Notes: generated by a model from the sequence alone, not told the origin. Counted from the first letter of the stretch, positions 9,476-17,541 are shown. The stretch: 52,923 nt of DNA from Phycisphaerae bacterium (GCA_029260215.1 JAJDDQ010000029.1:1-52923), one strand, 5' to 3'. A program made the numbers and translations.

Positions 9476-9529
9476 GGATCGATCGAAACGCTGATTCGTC
9501 CTAATTTTGTCGGCCCCTATCGTCGATAA

Positions 9530-9548
9530 CTAGCGTGGCATTCGCTAG
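9530..9548. promoter_or_regulatory. inverted repeat upstream of HDOD gene
   Basis: CTAGCG and its perfect complement CGCTAG flank a 7-base spacer, about 42 bp upstream of the HDOD start, in a gap that must hold the promoter. It could be a small operator or hairpin. No T-run follows, so it is not a good terminator for neuC. Confidence 0.3.
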
Positions 9549-9590
9549 AGAGACGGATCCAGGGGAATTTCACAGTTTTTCGAGGTCACC

Positions 9591-10475
9591 ATGACGGCCA
9601 ATTTAACCGCGCCCGCCAATCCAATTGTCACCGACGCCCTCAACAAATGCGGCGATATTTCGACGTTGCCGGAAGTGACATCGAAGATTATCGAACTGGT
9701 GGACGATCCTCAGAGCACCGCCCGGGACATGCATGAGATCATCAAGACTGATCCGGCGTTGTCGGCGCGCATCCTGAAGGTGGTCAATTCCGCCTTTTAC
9801 GGTTTGCCGGGGCAGATCGCCAGCGTCGATCGTGCGATTGTGCTGCTGGGGCTGTCCGCCGTGAAGAATGTCGCCATCGCCGCCTCCATCTCGCGCATGT
9901 TCAAGAGCCAGGACGTCGGTGGTGGTTTTACGGCTAAGGACATTTGGCGTCACAGCGTGGGTGTCGGCGTGGCGGGTCGGTCGCTGGCCCGTGCGGTCGG
10001 GTTTGTCGGAGCGACGGACGAAGTGTTCCTGGCCGGTCTCATCCACGACCTTGGCATCATGATCGAGCGTCAGGCTATGCCCGAGAAGCTGACCGAAGTC
10101 GTCGAGCGCTGCATTTCCGCCGGCGGAAGCTTTCTGGATCTTGAAAACGAAATCATCGGCGCGGATCACCAAGCCTTTGGCGACGGATTGGCGACCAAGT
10201 GGAAATTCCCGCGCGCGTTGCGCGCCGTGGTCGGGCTGCATCACGATCCGGAGCGCTTGGCCCCCGAGCTGCGTGCGTTCGGTCGGATCATCCAGTTTGC
10301 GGATATCTGGTGCTGCCAGGAGCGGGTCGGATTCCACCTGACCGCCGGTCACGAAAGCCTGACCGACGAGCATTTCGAGGGGATCGGGCTGGACCCGGAA
10401 GCATTGGCTGAAATGACCGAAGACCTCCACGAGCAGATCGTCAACGCGGAATCCACGCTCAGCCCCGCAGGATGA
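9591..10475 (+). CDS. HDOD domain signalling protein
   Basis: 294 residues. The HDOD domain (about residues 20-215) is recognised from LPEVTSKIIELVDDPQSTA, then IIKTDPALSARILKVVNSAF, YGLPGQIASVDRAIVLLG and GLIHDLGIM. HDOD proteins are HD-GYP-like regulators that mostly lack phosphodiesterase activity and act in signalling and stress or motility control. No receiver, GAF or GGDEF domain is attached. The ~80 residues after the domain have no recognised fold. It stands alone, 115 bp after neuC and about 140 bp before a prepilin-like gene. A role in surface or pilus control is possible but only suggested by position. Confidence 0.88.
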   Translation: MTANLTAPANPIVTDALNKCGDISTLPEVTSKIIELVDDPQSTARDMHEIIKTDPALSARILKVVNSAFYGLPGQIASVDRAIVLLGLSAVKNVAIAASISRMFKSQDVGGGFTAKDIWRHSVGVGVAGRSLARAVGFVGATDEVFLAGLIHDLGIMIERQAMPEKLTEVVERCISAGGSFLDLENEIIGADHQAFGDGLATKWKFPRALRAVVGLHHDPERLAPELRAFGRIIQFADIWCCQERVGFHLTAGHESLTDEHFEGIGLDPEALAEMTEDLHEQIVNAESTLSPAG

Positions 10476-10483
10476 CGCGCTGG

Positions 10484-10504
10484 GCAGGCCCAACCCCGGC
10501 CTGC
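10484..10504 (+). terminator. possible stem-loop after HDOD gene
   Basis: GCAGGCC and GGCCTGC form a perfect 7-bp G+C-rich stem with a 7-base loop, starting 8 bp after the HDOD stop. There is no downstream U-run, so if it terminates it is not a classical intrinsic terminator. Confidence 0.35.
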
Positions 10505-10581
10505 TGCAAGCCTTGGCCCGACAAAGATTTACACAAATCAGCCCGATCGCGCACAAGCTTGACGGTGTGTGTTGCGTTAAA

Positions 10582-10605
10582 CTGTTTGGATCGTGGTCCA
10601 AACAG
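10582..10605. promoter_or_regulatory. perfect 9-bp inverted repeat just upstream of prepilin-like gene
   Basis: CTGTTTGGA, six bases, then TCCAAACAG: a perfect palindrome ending 13 bases before the ATG at 10619 and abutting the likely ribosome-binding purines (GGTGAGG, 10605-10611). A TTGACG at 10559-10564 could be a -35 element just upstream. The position fits a repressor operator over the promoter/start region, or an mRNA hairpin controlling ribosome access. Confidence 0.5.
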
Positions 10606-10618
10606 GTGAGGCGGGCAT

Positions 10619-11263
10619 ATGGGTCGCAAACGCGCTTTTACGTTGATCGAGTTGCTGGTGGTCATTGCCATCATCGGGGTGCTGACGGCTATTCTCATGC
10701 CCAGCCTGCGCAAGGTGAAGGTTCAGGCGCGGCGGACGAAATGCGTCACGAACCTCCACCAAATCGGCTTGGGTATGCAGAGCCTATTGAATGACAACAA
10801 CGATCGTTATCCGCGGGTCTCGTGGGTGCCGTCGCGCGGCCCGTTCCCGCTGCCGTCCAACGGCGATCCCGTCTACCTCGCCGACGTGCTGACGCCCTAC
10901 GTGAACAGCAGCGAAGCTATCTTTCACTGTCCCGACGACCAGCCCGGTCGCGTCGATCGTGAGCCGCCGATGAGCGGGATGAGTTTTTTCGAGACGGAGC
11001 GCAGCAGCTACGAGTATCGAGTGCGCTTCGCGGGGCGCTCCATCGACGAAGTGGCCGGCCGGCGGAGAGAGCGCACGGGCCAGCCGACCCCGACGAATAC
11101 GATTTGGATCATACGCGACTATCACAATTTCCACAGAATCGAGAGGCGCTTGTCCGACGAGAACGAGGATAATTACGATGACGACTCCTCGCCTGGCATG
11201 CGTGTGCGGCAACGAAACTACTTGTTCGCGGACGGGCACGTCGGCGACTACGAGAACTATTGA
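10619..11263 (+). CDS. type II secretion/pilin-like protein with N-terminal methylation motif
   Basis: 214 residues. The N-terminus MGRKRAFTLIELLVV continues into a ~20-residue hydrophobic helix, the class III (prepilin peptidase) signal. The residue before the cleavage point is Ala rather than the usual Gly, which prepilin peptidases often tolerate less well. After the helix comes KCVTNLHQIGLGMQ, and near the C-terminus NYLFADGHVG, the pattern of the very large family of planctomycete prepilin-like proteins (DUF1559-like, ending in H-x9-DG type motifs). Such proteins are exported to the envelope; roles are mostly unproven. The stop is 11 bp before the next ATG, so the following lipoprotein gene is probably in the same operon. 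Confidence 0.85.
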   Translation: MGRKRAFTLIELLVVIAIIGVLTAILMPSLRKVKVQARRTKCVTNLHQIGLGMQSLLNDNNDRYPRVSWVPSRGPFPLPSNGDPVYLADVLTPYVNSSEAIFHCPDDQPGRVDREPPMSGMSFFETERSSYEYRVRFAGRSIDEVAGRRRERTGQPTPTNTIWIIRDYHNFHRIERRLSDENEDNYDDDSSPGMRVRQRNYLFADGHVGDYENY

Positions 11264-11274
11264 GGGATACGAAC

Positions 11275-11913
11275 ATGCGCACCATCCGGACACTAATGTG
11301 CATAACTTTGGCTGCCATCACACTGTCCACCGGCTGCTCCGACGCGCCGAAGAATGGGGACGTGGATCTGCCGGAGGAACTGACTGTTGAGAAGCTGCGC
11401 GAGGCGGCCAAGGAACAACCTCAACTGGCGCGTGCTTCTGTGCGCGAGGCCATGCGCAGCGAGGAGCTTACTGAGGAGCAGAAACGCGCTGCCATGCGCA
11501 ACGCGCGTCGCGTGATGATGGAGCGGATTGGGGAGCGCATCGACGAATACGAAAACGCACCCGAGGATCAGAAGGAAGCGGTCTTGGATCGGCACATCGA
11601 CGAATTCGCGAAGATGCGTGAGCAATGGGCTAAGGATCGGGAGGCACGACGCAAGGAGCGCGAAGCCAACGGGGAGACCGAGGAACAGCAACGCGAGAGC
11701 ATGCGCCAGCGGTTCGCCGGTGGCCAAACCCGAGGCCAGCGCAAAGCCCGTTCCGAATCACGGAATCCCGAAGCGAGCGTGCGACGGATATCCTACTTCC
11801 AGAAGATGCGCAGCCGGGCTGAGGCGCGGGGCATCGAGATGCCCGGTCGAGGCGGTCCCGGCGGATCACGTGGCGGCGGCGGTCGAGGCGGGCGTGGCGG
11901 CGGACGCGGGTAA
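11275..11913 (+). CDS. predicted lipoprotein, Glu/Arg-rich helical with Gly-Arg tail
   Basis: 212 residues from ATG 11275; an in-frame TTG at 11260 is rejected because it precedes the signal peptide. The signal peptide ends in the lipobox LSTGC, with Cys21 as the lipidated residue. The body is charged and helical, full of EELTEEQKRAAMRNARR-like segments. The last ~25 residues are almost only Gly and Arg (GRGGPGGSRGGGGRGGRGG), a disordered RGG-type tail. No catalytic motif is seen. The charged repeats resemble periplasmic helical sensors in general shape only. It follows the prepilin-like gene closely and probably shares its mRNA. Confidence 0.72.
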   Translation: MRTIRTLMCITLAAITLSTGCSDAPKNGDVDLPEELTVEKLREAAKEQPQLARASVREAMRSEELTEEQKRAAMRNARRVMMERIGERIDEYENAPEDQKEAVLDRHIDEFAKMREQWAKDREARRKEREANGETEEQQRESMRQRFAGGQTRGQRKARSESRNPEASVRRISYFQKMRSRAEARGIEMPGRGGPGGSRGGGGRGGRGGGRG

Positions 11914-11933
11914 GCCAGCGCGTCCTGGACCGG

Positions 11934-11963
11934 TAGTGCATTGTCACACGTGAATTGATGGGT
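11934..11963 (+). repeat. isolated end of MITE-like family A
   Basis: TAGTGCATTGTCACACGTGA and the following bases match one end of the family A elements (for example 13221-13250 and the reverse complement of the right end at 37989). No partner end was found nearby, so this is a solo or truncated copy. Confidence 0.5.
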
Positions 11964-12060
11964 AATTCGGACATCTCCGGTGCGTTTGAAGATGGGCGTC
12001 ATAGACGGTTGTCTCGGTCCACCGCTTCCTTACGGGCGCGGCTCTGATTGTCTCTTCATG

Positions 12061-12145
12061 TCGAACGCTCTCTGACATCGCTGCGTCTGCTAAACGGCAA
12101 GCCACTGCTACGCTTGTTGGCCCTTTCGGGGTTTTCCGCCCTGGT
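12061..12145 (-). repeat. dispersed repeat family C, copy 2
   Basis: Inverted second copy of the ~80-bp repeat at 6327-6404. The two share long identical blocks separated by scattered substitutions. The 318-bp gap between genes (11914-12231) is otherwise occupied by the isolated family A end and sequence with no recognised feature. Confidence 0.65.
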
Positions 12146-12231
12146 TTCAGTCTGGATCGCACGTCGTCTTTTGTGCCGAACAAATTCACGATCGGTGAAC
12201 CCGTCGGGCGGTCGATACGTAGCGTGGTAGG

Positions 12232-13167
12232 ATGCGTAGCCGATTTATCACAATCTGGATCGTCATGCTTGGTGCCGGAATCGGCTTGTGGGGAACGATT
12301 GCGCTGTGGAATCAGCCAGCGAGCGCCCTCAGCAGCGAGGATCCCTGGGATTTCTGGGAGAATGTCGAAGGCCCGCGCAAAGCGTGGAAGGCGATCGGCT
12401 GGATGGACGCCCGCAAGGTTCGCGAATCCTCCGGCTTGGTTAAGAGCCGGACCTACGACGATGTTTATTGGACGCACGGCGACTCGTTCAACGAGCCGGC
12501 GATCTTCGCCGTGCGGGCCGACGGCGAGGTGCTGGCCAAGGTGCGCGTGACTGCGCCGAACGTGGATTGGGAAGACATCGCCATCGACGACGACGGGTTT
12601 CTGTACATCGCCGATATCGGCAACAATTGGAAGTGGTTGGGGCGTCGTCACATTTTCAAAGTTCGCGAGCCGAACCCATTCAAGGACGACGGCAAGACCG
12701 CCCGCGTGGAAACGGTCTACTCGATCAGCTATCCGAAAAAAGCGTTCGACGCCGAAGCATTCTTCGTCCACAAGGGGATCATGTATCTCGTAAGCCGTCA
12801 CGATGAGACCAAGGCACGCATCTACCGGCTCGCGCTCGACGAGCAGAACGCGGTCACGCTCAAGGAGATCGCGGCGTTGCGTGTGTATTTGGCTGCCGGT
12901 GCGGACCTTTCGCCCGACGGCACGCGGCTGGCGGTCTGCACGATTCGCGACACGTGGATTTACGATGTCAACGACGACATGACGCCCGTCGAAGGAAAGA
13001 AACCGGCGTTCGTGCGTTACCCAAACGATCAGGTCGAAGCCTGCTGCTGGGATGGGGGCGATCTTGTGCTGACCAACGAGCGTGGGCGCATTTTTCGCGT
13101 GACGGCTGAGGATATCGAAACGGGCGTCATATTCGTCCCGCCGGTCATGATGAAAGATCGCAAATAA
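12232..13167 (+). CDS. secreted/anchored beta-propeller-like protein of unknown function
   Basis: 311 residues. The N-terminus MRSRFITIWIVMLGAGIGLW is a signal peptide or membrane anchor. The mature part reads like a propeller of short strands: DWEDIAIDDDGFLYIADIGN, then EAFFVHKGIMYLVSR, GADLSPDGTRLAVCT, AWVTYDV-like blades and CWDGGDLVLTNERGRIFRV. WEDIA...YIADIGNN recurs in uncharacterised secreted proteins of several phyla. No enzyme active site is recognised. ATG 12232 has GGTAGG immediately before it, too close for a normal ribosome-binding site, so translation may be leaderless. It is a single gene flanked by repeats. Confidence 0.7.
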   Translation: MRSRFITIWIVMLGAGIGLWGTIALWNQPASALSSEDPWDFWENVEGPRKAWKAIGWMDARKVRESSGLVKSRTYDDVYWTHGDSFNEPAIFAVRADGEVLAKVRVTAPNVDWEDIAIDDDGFLYIADIGNNWKWLGRRHIFKVREPNPFKDDGKTARVETVYSISYPKKAFDAEAFFVHKGIMYLVSRHDETKARIYRLALDEQNAVTLKEIAALRVYLAAGADLSPDGTRLAVCTIRDTWIYDVNDDMTPVEGKKPAFVRYPNDQVEACCWDGGDLVLTNERGRIFRVTAEDIETGVIFVPPVMMKDRK

Positions 13168-13220
13168 TCGTCGGTGTCATCGGATCGGCTCTAACGCAAG
13201 TGGCGGAGGCCGGTCTCCTT

Positions 13221-13362
13221 TAGTGCGTTGTCAAGCGTGAAATGACGGGTGGGTACCCCAGGGCTTTGGCCATGGGGGAGTCGAATCGAAGGACCGCTCG
13301 ACTCTCCCACCTCTGAAGAAGTGGGGCACCCAACCGTCTAATTGAGTTGTGACAATGCACCA
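13221..13362. repeat. MITE-like element, family A
   Basis: A ~142-bp element. The left end TAGTGCGTTGTCAAGCGTGA and the reverse complement of the right end (TGGTGCATTGTCACAACTCA) are imperfect terminal inverted repeats of ~35 bp. Both run into a G+C-rich palindromic middle (GGGTACCCC...GTGGGGCACCC), with GGGGGAGTCGAAT inside. It carries no gene and lies just upstream of a clear promoter. Confidence 0.7.
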
Positions 13363-13370
13363 GCGTTGAT

Positions 13371-13399
13371 TTGGCGTTTTAGCGGTTTCGCTTACAATA
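13371..13399 (+). promoter_or_regulatory. sigma70-type promoter for the 13441 gene
   Basis: TTGGCG (13371-13376), 17 bases, then TACAAT (13394-13399). This predicts a start of transcription near 13406, about 35 bp before the ATG, leaving room for the AGGAGG-like site at 13429-13434. The -35 box lies 9 bp beyond the MITE-like element. Confidence 0.55.
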
Positions 13400-13440
13400 G
13401 TGTCGTTGCTGACCGGCGAGGGGTTTTTGGAGGAATTGTC

Positions 13441-14808
13441 ATGAATGCTCGAATTGGATTGGCTGTCGCGACCGTGATCGGTTGCCTTTTTCAGGGTGCA
13501 GCCCTGGGCGGGGACAACGGAATTCTGCGTGCCCGGGTGGAGCAGCAGTTTCGGGCTATGTCGGAGTCGGCCCACGATGCTTTTGACGGGTTACTCTTTT
13601 ATCCCAAAGACATCCGCGATGCCTGTCTGGAGCTTTCGCAGTATCCGGCGCTGGTCGTAAGACTCAACATGGCGCGCGAGTTTGGCGGGCTTGCGGCGGA
13701 GAAAGCACTTCAGGGCTATCCGCCATCGGCGCGTGCGGCGGCCCGCGTGCTCAGTTCATCGCCGCGTATTATGGGTATCCTCGAAGATGATCTTGTCACG
13801 ACCGGACTTGTGGGGCGCGTGTACGCCGACGATCCGTTTACGGTCAGCAGAATCATCGACGGTATGGCTCGTGATGCGCAGACCGGTGTGAATCAATCGG
13901 TGGACGCCTGGGTGACGATTCTGTCAGACGACGCAGTCGCGCTCGGCGAGCTGCGGCGGGCCAGTGCAGACTTTGCCGTCGAAGTGCGCAACGGTTCCCT
14001 GGCATCGCTTTCGATCAACGTCGGCTACAATTTCGGATTCGGGTTTGAAGTTTCGCCGGCGGACGAGGTCGCGATCTACTACACGCCGTCCTACTATCAG
14101 ACGGAATACGTGCTCCGCTACGCCGACCGCTATCCCAATCTGGTCAATTCGATCATCTTCCACCACGGTCGCAATCGCAGCCACAGCATGAGCGACTATC
14201 GGCGGGCGGTTGATCGTTGGTATGACACGCGCATGCGGTATTACGACGATGATTTTTTTCTTGCGGCTGGTCGCACGAAACGGCTCGCGGACGCAGCCCG
14301 TTTCGAGCGTCGATTCCGGCAGACCCTCAAGGGGCGATCCGCTTCGCTGGCGGAGCGCGAAGCTTACCTTCGTCGGTATTCGTCTGATTACGCAACCTTG
14401 CGCGGATTCAGCAGCAGGCCTCGGAGCGTTGCGGATCGCCTGCGTTCCGGCGTGGGCAAGGACCGCGTGCACGGCCGGCTTGATGTTCGCGGTTCGCAGG
14501 GTCGCGGCCACGATGGCGGTCCGCGTCGCACACCGTCGGGTTTGAAACGGCCGTCGTCGCGCACGCGTTCGCCGGGCAAGTCGGCCGTCCGTCGTCCGAC
14601 GCAAGACAAGGGCAAGGACCGAATCGGCACAAGGAACCCCACGCGAAGCCGCCCCGCCGGCGTGTCCCGCGTCAAGCGGCAGGCACCCTCACGGGATTCG
14701 CAGTTGAATCGAGGCCGGCGCGTTCATCGCAGTGTTTGGGACAGGGGTGGTTCGCGCAAGGCGACGCAAAGCGGCAGCACGAAAAAGAAGAAACGCAGCC
14801 CGCGCTAG
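13441..14808 (+). CDS. secreted protein of unknown function with long basic C-terminal tail
   Basis: 455 residues from ATG 13441, chosen for its good ribosome-binding site and because it begins a signal peptide (MNARIGLAVATVIGCLFQGA, cleavage after ALG); longer frames run into the repeat. Residues ~25-330 form a globular part with helical early segments (FYPKDIRDACLELSQYPALV) and a Tyr-rich middle (YYTPSYYQTEYVLRYADRYP). This is faintly like DUF3300-type proteins around the YP...L...YP pattern, but I cannot confirm that. Residues ~335-455 are a disordered tail dominated by Arg, Lys, Ser and Gly, ending TKKKKRSPR. Such a tail could bind nucleic acid or anionic wall polymers. It is probably monocistronic. 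Confidence 0.68.
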   Translation: MNARIGLAVATVIGCLFQGAALGGDNGILRARVEQQFRAMSESAHDAFDGLLFYPKDIRDACLELSQYPALVVRLNMAREFGGLAAEKALQGYPPSARAAARVLSSSPRIMGILEDDLVTTGLVGRVYADDPFTVSRIIDGMARDAQTGVNQSVDAWVTILSDDAVALGELRRASADFAVEVRNGSLASLSINVGYNFGFGFEVSPADEVAIYYTPSYYQTEYVLRYADRYPNLVNSIIFHHGRNRSHSMSDYRRAVDRWYDTRMRYYDDDFFLAAGRTKRLADAARFERRFRQTLKGRSASLAEREAYLRRYSSDYATLRGFSSRPRSVADRLRSGVGKDRVHGRLDVRGSQGRGHDGGPRRTPSGLKRPSSRTRSPGKSAVRRPTQDKGKDRIGTRNPTRSRPAGVSRVKRQAPSRDSQLNRGRRVHRSVWDRGGSRKATQSGSTKKKKRSPR

Positions 14809-14831
14809 GAGCCGAGTTGAGCTTGGAACGA

Positions 14832-15000
14832 CAGATGGGTGGCCCACCTCTTTAGAGGTGGGGGAGTCGAATAGCCCTTGGATTCGATTTCCCCACGGCT
14901 AAAGCCACGGGGCACCCGCCGTGGGGATATGCTGCAACCGCGGCCTCTTAGCTACGCTGGCAGACCGTGCCACCCATCGAATAACGTGCGTCTACGCACT
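14832..15000. repeat. composite MITE-like element, family A
   Basis: The first part (14832-14917) resembles the middle of the 13221-13362 element in inverted orientation (GGGGGAGTCGAAT core, GGGGCACCC). The second part (14930-15000) resembles the right half of the 37850-37989 element (CTACGCTGGCAGACCGTGCC, then ACCCATC) and ends in the family terminus, AGTGCGTAGACGCACGTTAT on the reverse strand. The left terminus is missing. It ends 41 bp before larE. Confidence 0.65.
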
Positions 15001-15040
15001 GGTTCGCTCGATGGTTTCGTGTGAAGTTGGCAGAGAAACA

Positions 15041-15895
15041 ATGACGGAATCACTGGGACTGGATGCCAAATTCGCGAGCATGAGGGAGATTCTGCGTTCG
15101 CTCGAACGTGTGGCCGTCGCGTTTTCAGCCGGTGTTGATTCGACGCTGGTGCTCAAGGTTGCGGTTGATGTTCTTGGCTGTGACAACGTTGTGGCAGTCA
15201 CCGCGAAAAGCGACAGCCTCGCCCGGTCCGAGTTCGAGGATTCAATCAGGTTGGCCGACCTCGTCGGGGCTGAGCATGTGGTCATCGAGACCGACGAGTT
15301 TGACAATCCGGACTACTTGGCCAACCCGACCAACCGCTGCTACTACTGCAAGACCACGTTGTACGAACATCTCGATCGGTTTTTGAAAAGTCGCGGTCTG
15401 AGGTTCGCGATCAACGGCATCAATGCGGACGACCTCGGCGACTGGCGCCCTGGGATTCAAGCTGCCGACGAATTCGGCGTGCGCGCTCCCGCCGCCGAAG
15501 CGGGCCTGACCAAGGATGACGTGCGCGCACTGTCGCAACGATTGGGCTTGCCGACGTACGACAAGCCCGCAAGCCCGTGTCTTTCAAGCCGTGTGCAATA
15601 CGGGGAGTCCATCACGCCGGCGAAACTGCGCATGATCGAATCGTGCGAAGCCTATCTGCACGAGCTTGGTTTCCGCGTGTGTCGCGTGCGTCATCACGAT
15701 ACCATCGCCCGCATCGAAGTGCCGGTTGAAGATATTCCTCGATTAGCGAACGGCGACATGCGGTCGCGCGTCGAAGCCCATTTTCGCAAAGCTGGTTATC
15801 AATACATTACGCTCGATCTCGGCGGATTCCGCAGCGGGAGCATGAACGAAGTGATCGAAGTCGGATTGCCCGCAGCCGGGTCGGCGCGTCGCTGA
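15041..15895 (+). CDS. larE: LarE-type ATP-dependent sacrificial sulfur transferase
   Basis: 284 residues from ATG 15041. The PP-loop ATP pyrophosphatase motif is VAFSAGVDSTLVLKVA (SGGxDS-like, with Ala for the second Gly). The family motifs NRCYYCKTTLY, INADDLGDWRPGIQAA and KPASPCLSSRVQYGESIT follow; the Cys in PCLSSR is where many LarE enzymes carry the Cys that donates its sulfur. LarE makes the thiocarboxylates of the nickel-pincer nucleotide cofactor from pyridinium bis-carboxylate mononucleotide. LarB, LarC and LarA are not in the window, so it is an orphan here. In-frame starts upstream (14921, 15011) lie in or near the repeat and are less likely. Confidence 0.88.
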   Translation: MTESLGLDAKFASMREILRSLERVAVAFSAGVDSTLVLKVAVDVLGCDNVVAVTAKSDSLARSEFEDSIRLADLVGAEHVVIETDEFDNPDYLANPTNRCYYCKTTLYEHLDRFLKSRGLRFAINGINADDLGDWRPGIQAADEFGVRAPAAEAGLTKDDVRALSQRLGLPTYDKPASPCLSSRVQYGESITPAKLRMIESCEAYLHELGFRVCRVRHHDTIARIEVPVEDIPRLANGDMRSRVEAHFRKAGYQYITLDLGGFRSGSMNEVIEVGLPAAGSARR

Positions 15896-15993
15896 GCGCG
15901 ATCGCTCTCAATGCGTGTTTTGCGGTGAATGCGGATTCTGCTCTCGGTGCATTCTCGATCCACAGGTAGCGTATTGCGGTTGTATCCTTGGGG

Positions 15994-16026
15994 GCGTCCG
16001 CGCGAACTGAAGTTCGCGGCTCGCTG
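15994..16026. repeat. 33-bp palindromic dispersed repeat, copy 1
   Basis: It contains the perfect palindrome GCGAACTGAAGTTCGC and matches the reverse complement of 50558-50589 with one visible difference. It sits just beyond the 3' end of gatB, between convergent genes, where it may act as a transcript-end hairpin. Confidence 0.7.
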
Positions 16027-16050
16027 CGCTTGGCGTGGAGCCGATCCAGA

Positions 16051-17541
16051 TTATTCCTGCGTGGATTGTTCGCGAAGCCTGGCTTCGATCAGTGCGCCGA
16101 CGAGTTTGGGATTGGCTTTGCCCGCCGATATTTTCATCACCTGCCCTCGGAGAAAACCGGCGGCTGCTTTGGCTTTTTTCGGATTGCCGGCTGCGTCGCG
16201 GACAGCCTGCTCGTTCGCTGCGAAGGCTTGTTCGATCCATGCCTGCGTTTCGCCCGTGTCGAGCACGGCGCGCAGTCCCATCGATTCCGCCAGTTTCATC
16301 GGTGAATCGGGTGAGTCGAGCATTGCGCCGGCCACCTTAACCGCGGACGTGGCGCTGACCGAATCTTGATCGACCATGTTGGCCAACTCGGCAATGCGAT
16401 CGGCGGATATGCCGAGATCGCACACGCGCGCATCGCGATCAGCCGCGAGCTTGGCCCACAGATTTACAAAATGCTTGCCCAGTGTTTTCGGGGACGCGCC
16501 GGCTTCGACGGCGGCGTCGAACAGGTCAGCCGTTGCACGGTCGGAGACGATGACGGCTGCATCGTCTGGGTTCAGGCCGAGGTTGTTGACCAACTCCGCC
16601 CGGCGTTTGAGCGGAGCCATCGGCAACTTCGCCCTTCGCGTCTCCAGCCAAGCCTCCTCGGTTGTCGCGGGAACGAGGTCGGGTTCCGGGAAATATCGAT
16701 AATCGTGGGCCGCCTCCTTGCCGCGCTGAAAAACCGTGACACCGCGATCGTCGTCCCAGCCGCGATTTTCGTTGGGGCGATCGTTGATGACGTAATCGTT
16801 GTCCGCGAGCCAATCCTGAATCTGCCGTTGATACTCGTATTCGATGGCTCCGCGCACGGAGCGGAAGCTGTTGAGGTTTTTGATTTCGGAAATCGGCGTA
16901 CGGAAGGTTTCGCCTCCCGCATTGATTTCGACGTTGATGTTCGGCTCGAAGCGCATCTGCCCCATCTGCATATTGCCATGCGAAACACCGAGATAAGTAA
17001 CAAGTCGCTGCAGCTCGGTGCAGAAGGCGTAGGCGTCGTCGGCTGACTCGATTTCGGGCAGGGTGACGATTTCCAGAAGCGGCGTGCCCGTGCGGTTGAG
17101 ATCGACCAGCGTACAGCCGGGTGTGTCGTGGATGTTTTTTCCGGCATCCTCTTCGAGATGCGCGCGCAGAATGCTGATGCGGCGGGGCTGACCATTGGCA
17201 TTGAACTCAAAGAATCCGTCGCAGGCTACAGGCAGGTCGTACTGGCTGGTTTGATAATTCTTGGGCAGATCGGGGTAATAGTAACTCTTGCGATCCCATT
17301 TGGAGAGGCGGTTGATCGCACAATTGAGCGCCAAACCCGTATCAACCGAAAACTCGAACGCACGACGGTTCATCACCGGCAGCGCTCCGGGCAGCCCCAG
17401 GCAGACGGGGCAGGTTCGGCTGTTGGGCGGTGCGCCGAATTCCACCGCACACCCGCAGAACAGCTTGGTGCGCGTCGCCAACTGAACGTGAATCTCGAAA
17501 CCCACGATCAACCGATGTGTGATATCTTTTTCCGAATACAT
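16051..17541 (-). CDS. gatB: aspartyl/glutamyl-tRNA(Asn/Gln) amidotransferase subunit B
   Basis: 496 residues from ATG 17541, giving the usual family length; an upstream in-frame start at 17595 adds 18 residues unlike the family. GatB signatures: VGFEIHVQLATRTKLFCGC, TCPVCLGLPGALPVMNRRA, SKWDRKSYYYPDLPKNYQTS with the Zn-site Cys near residues 30-45, and QMGQMRFEPNINV. The C-terminal ~150 residues are the YqeY-like helical tRNA-binding tail. It phosphorylates Glu-tRNA(Gln) or Asp-tRNA(Asn) so that ammonia from GatA can amidate it. gatA and gatC are not adjacent. Confidence 0.96.
   Translation of the reverse strand: MYSEKDITHRLIVGFEIHVQLATRTKLFCGCAVEFGAPPNSRTCPVCLGLPGALPVMNRRAFEFSVDTGLALNCAINRLSKWDRKSYYYPDLPKNYQTSQYDLPVACDGFFEFNANGQPRRISILRAHLEEDAGKNIHDTPGCTLVDLNRTGTPLLEIVTLPEIESADDAYAFCTELQRLVTYLGVSHGNMQMGQMRFEPNINVEINAGGETFRTPISEIKNLNSFRSVRGAIEYEYQRQIQDWLADNDYVINDRPNENRGWDDDRGVTVFQRGKEAAHDYRYFPEPDLVPATTEEAWLETRRAKLPMAPLKRRAELVNNLGLNPDDAAVIVSDRATADLFDAAVEAGASPKTLGKHFVNLWAKLAADRDARVCDLGISADRIAELANMVDQDSVSATSAVKVAGAMLDSPDSPMKLAESMGLRAVLDTGETQAWIEQAFAANEQAVRDAAGNPKKAKAAAGFLRGQVMKISAGKANPKLVGALIEARLREQSTQE

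Noticed and set aside
13221-13362. tRNA or riboswitch hidden in the palindromic gap sequence
   Set aside because: No cloverleaf, no anticodon or acceptor pairing and no known riboswitch core; better explained as an inverted-repeat element.
16366-17046. Plus-strand frame opposite gatB
   Set aside because: Shadow of a clear housekeeping gene.
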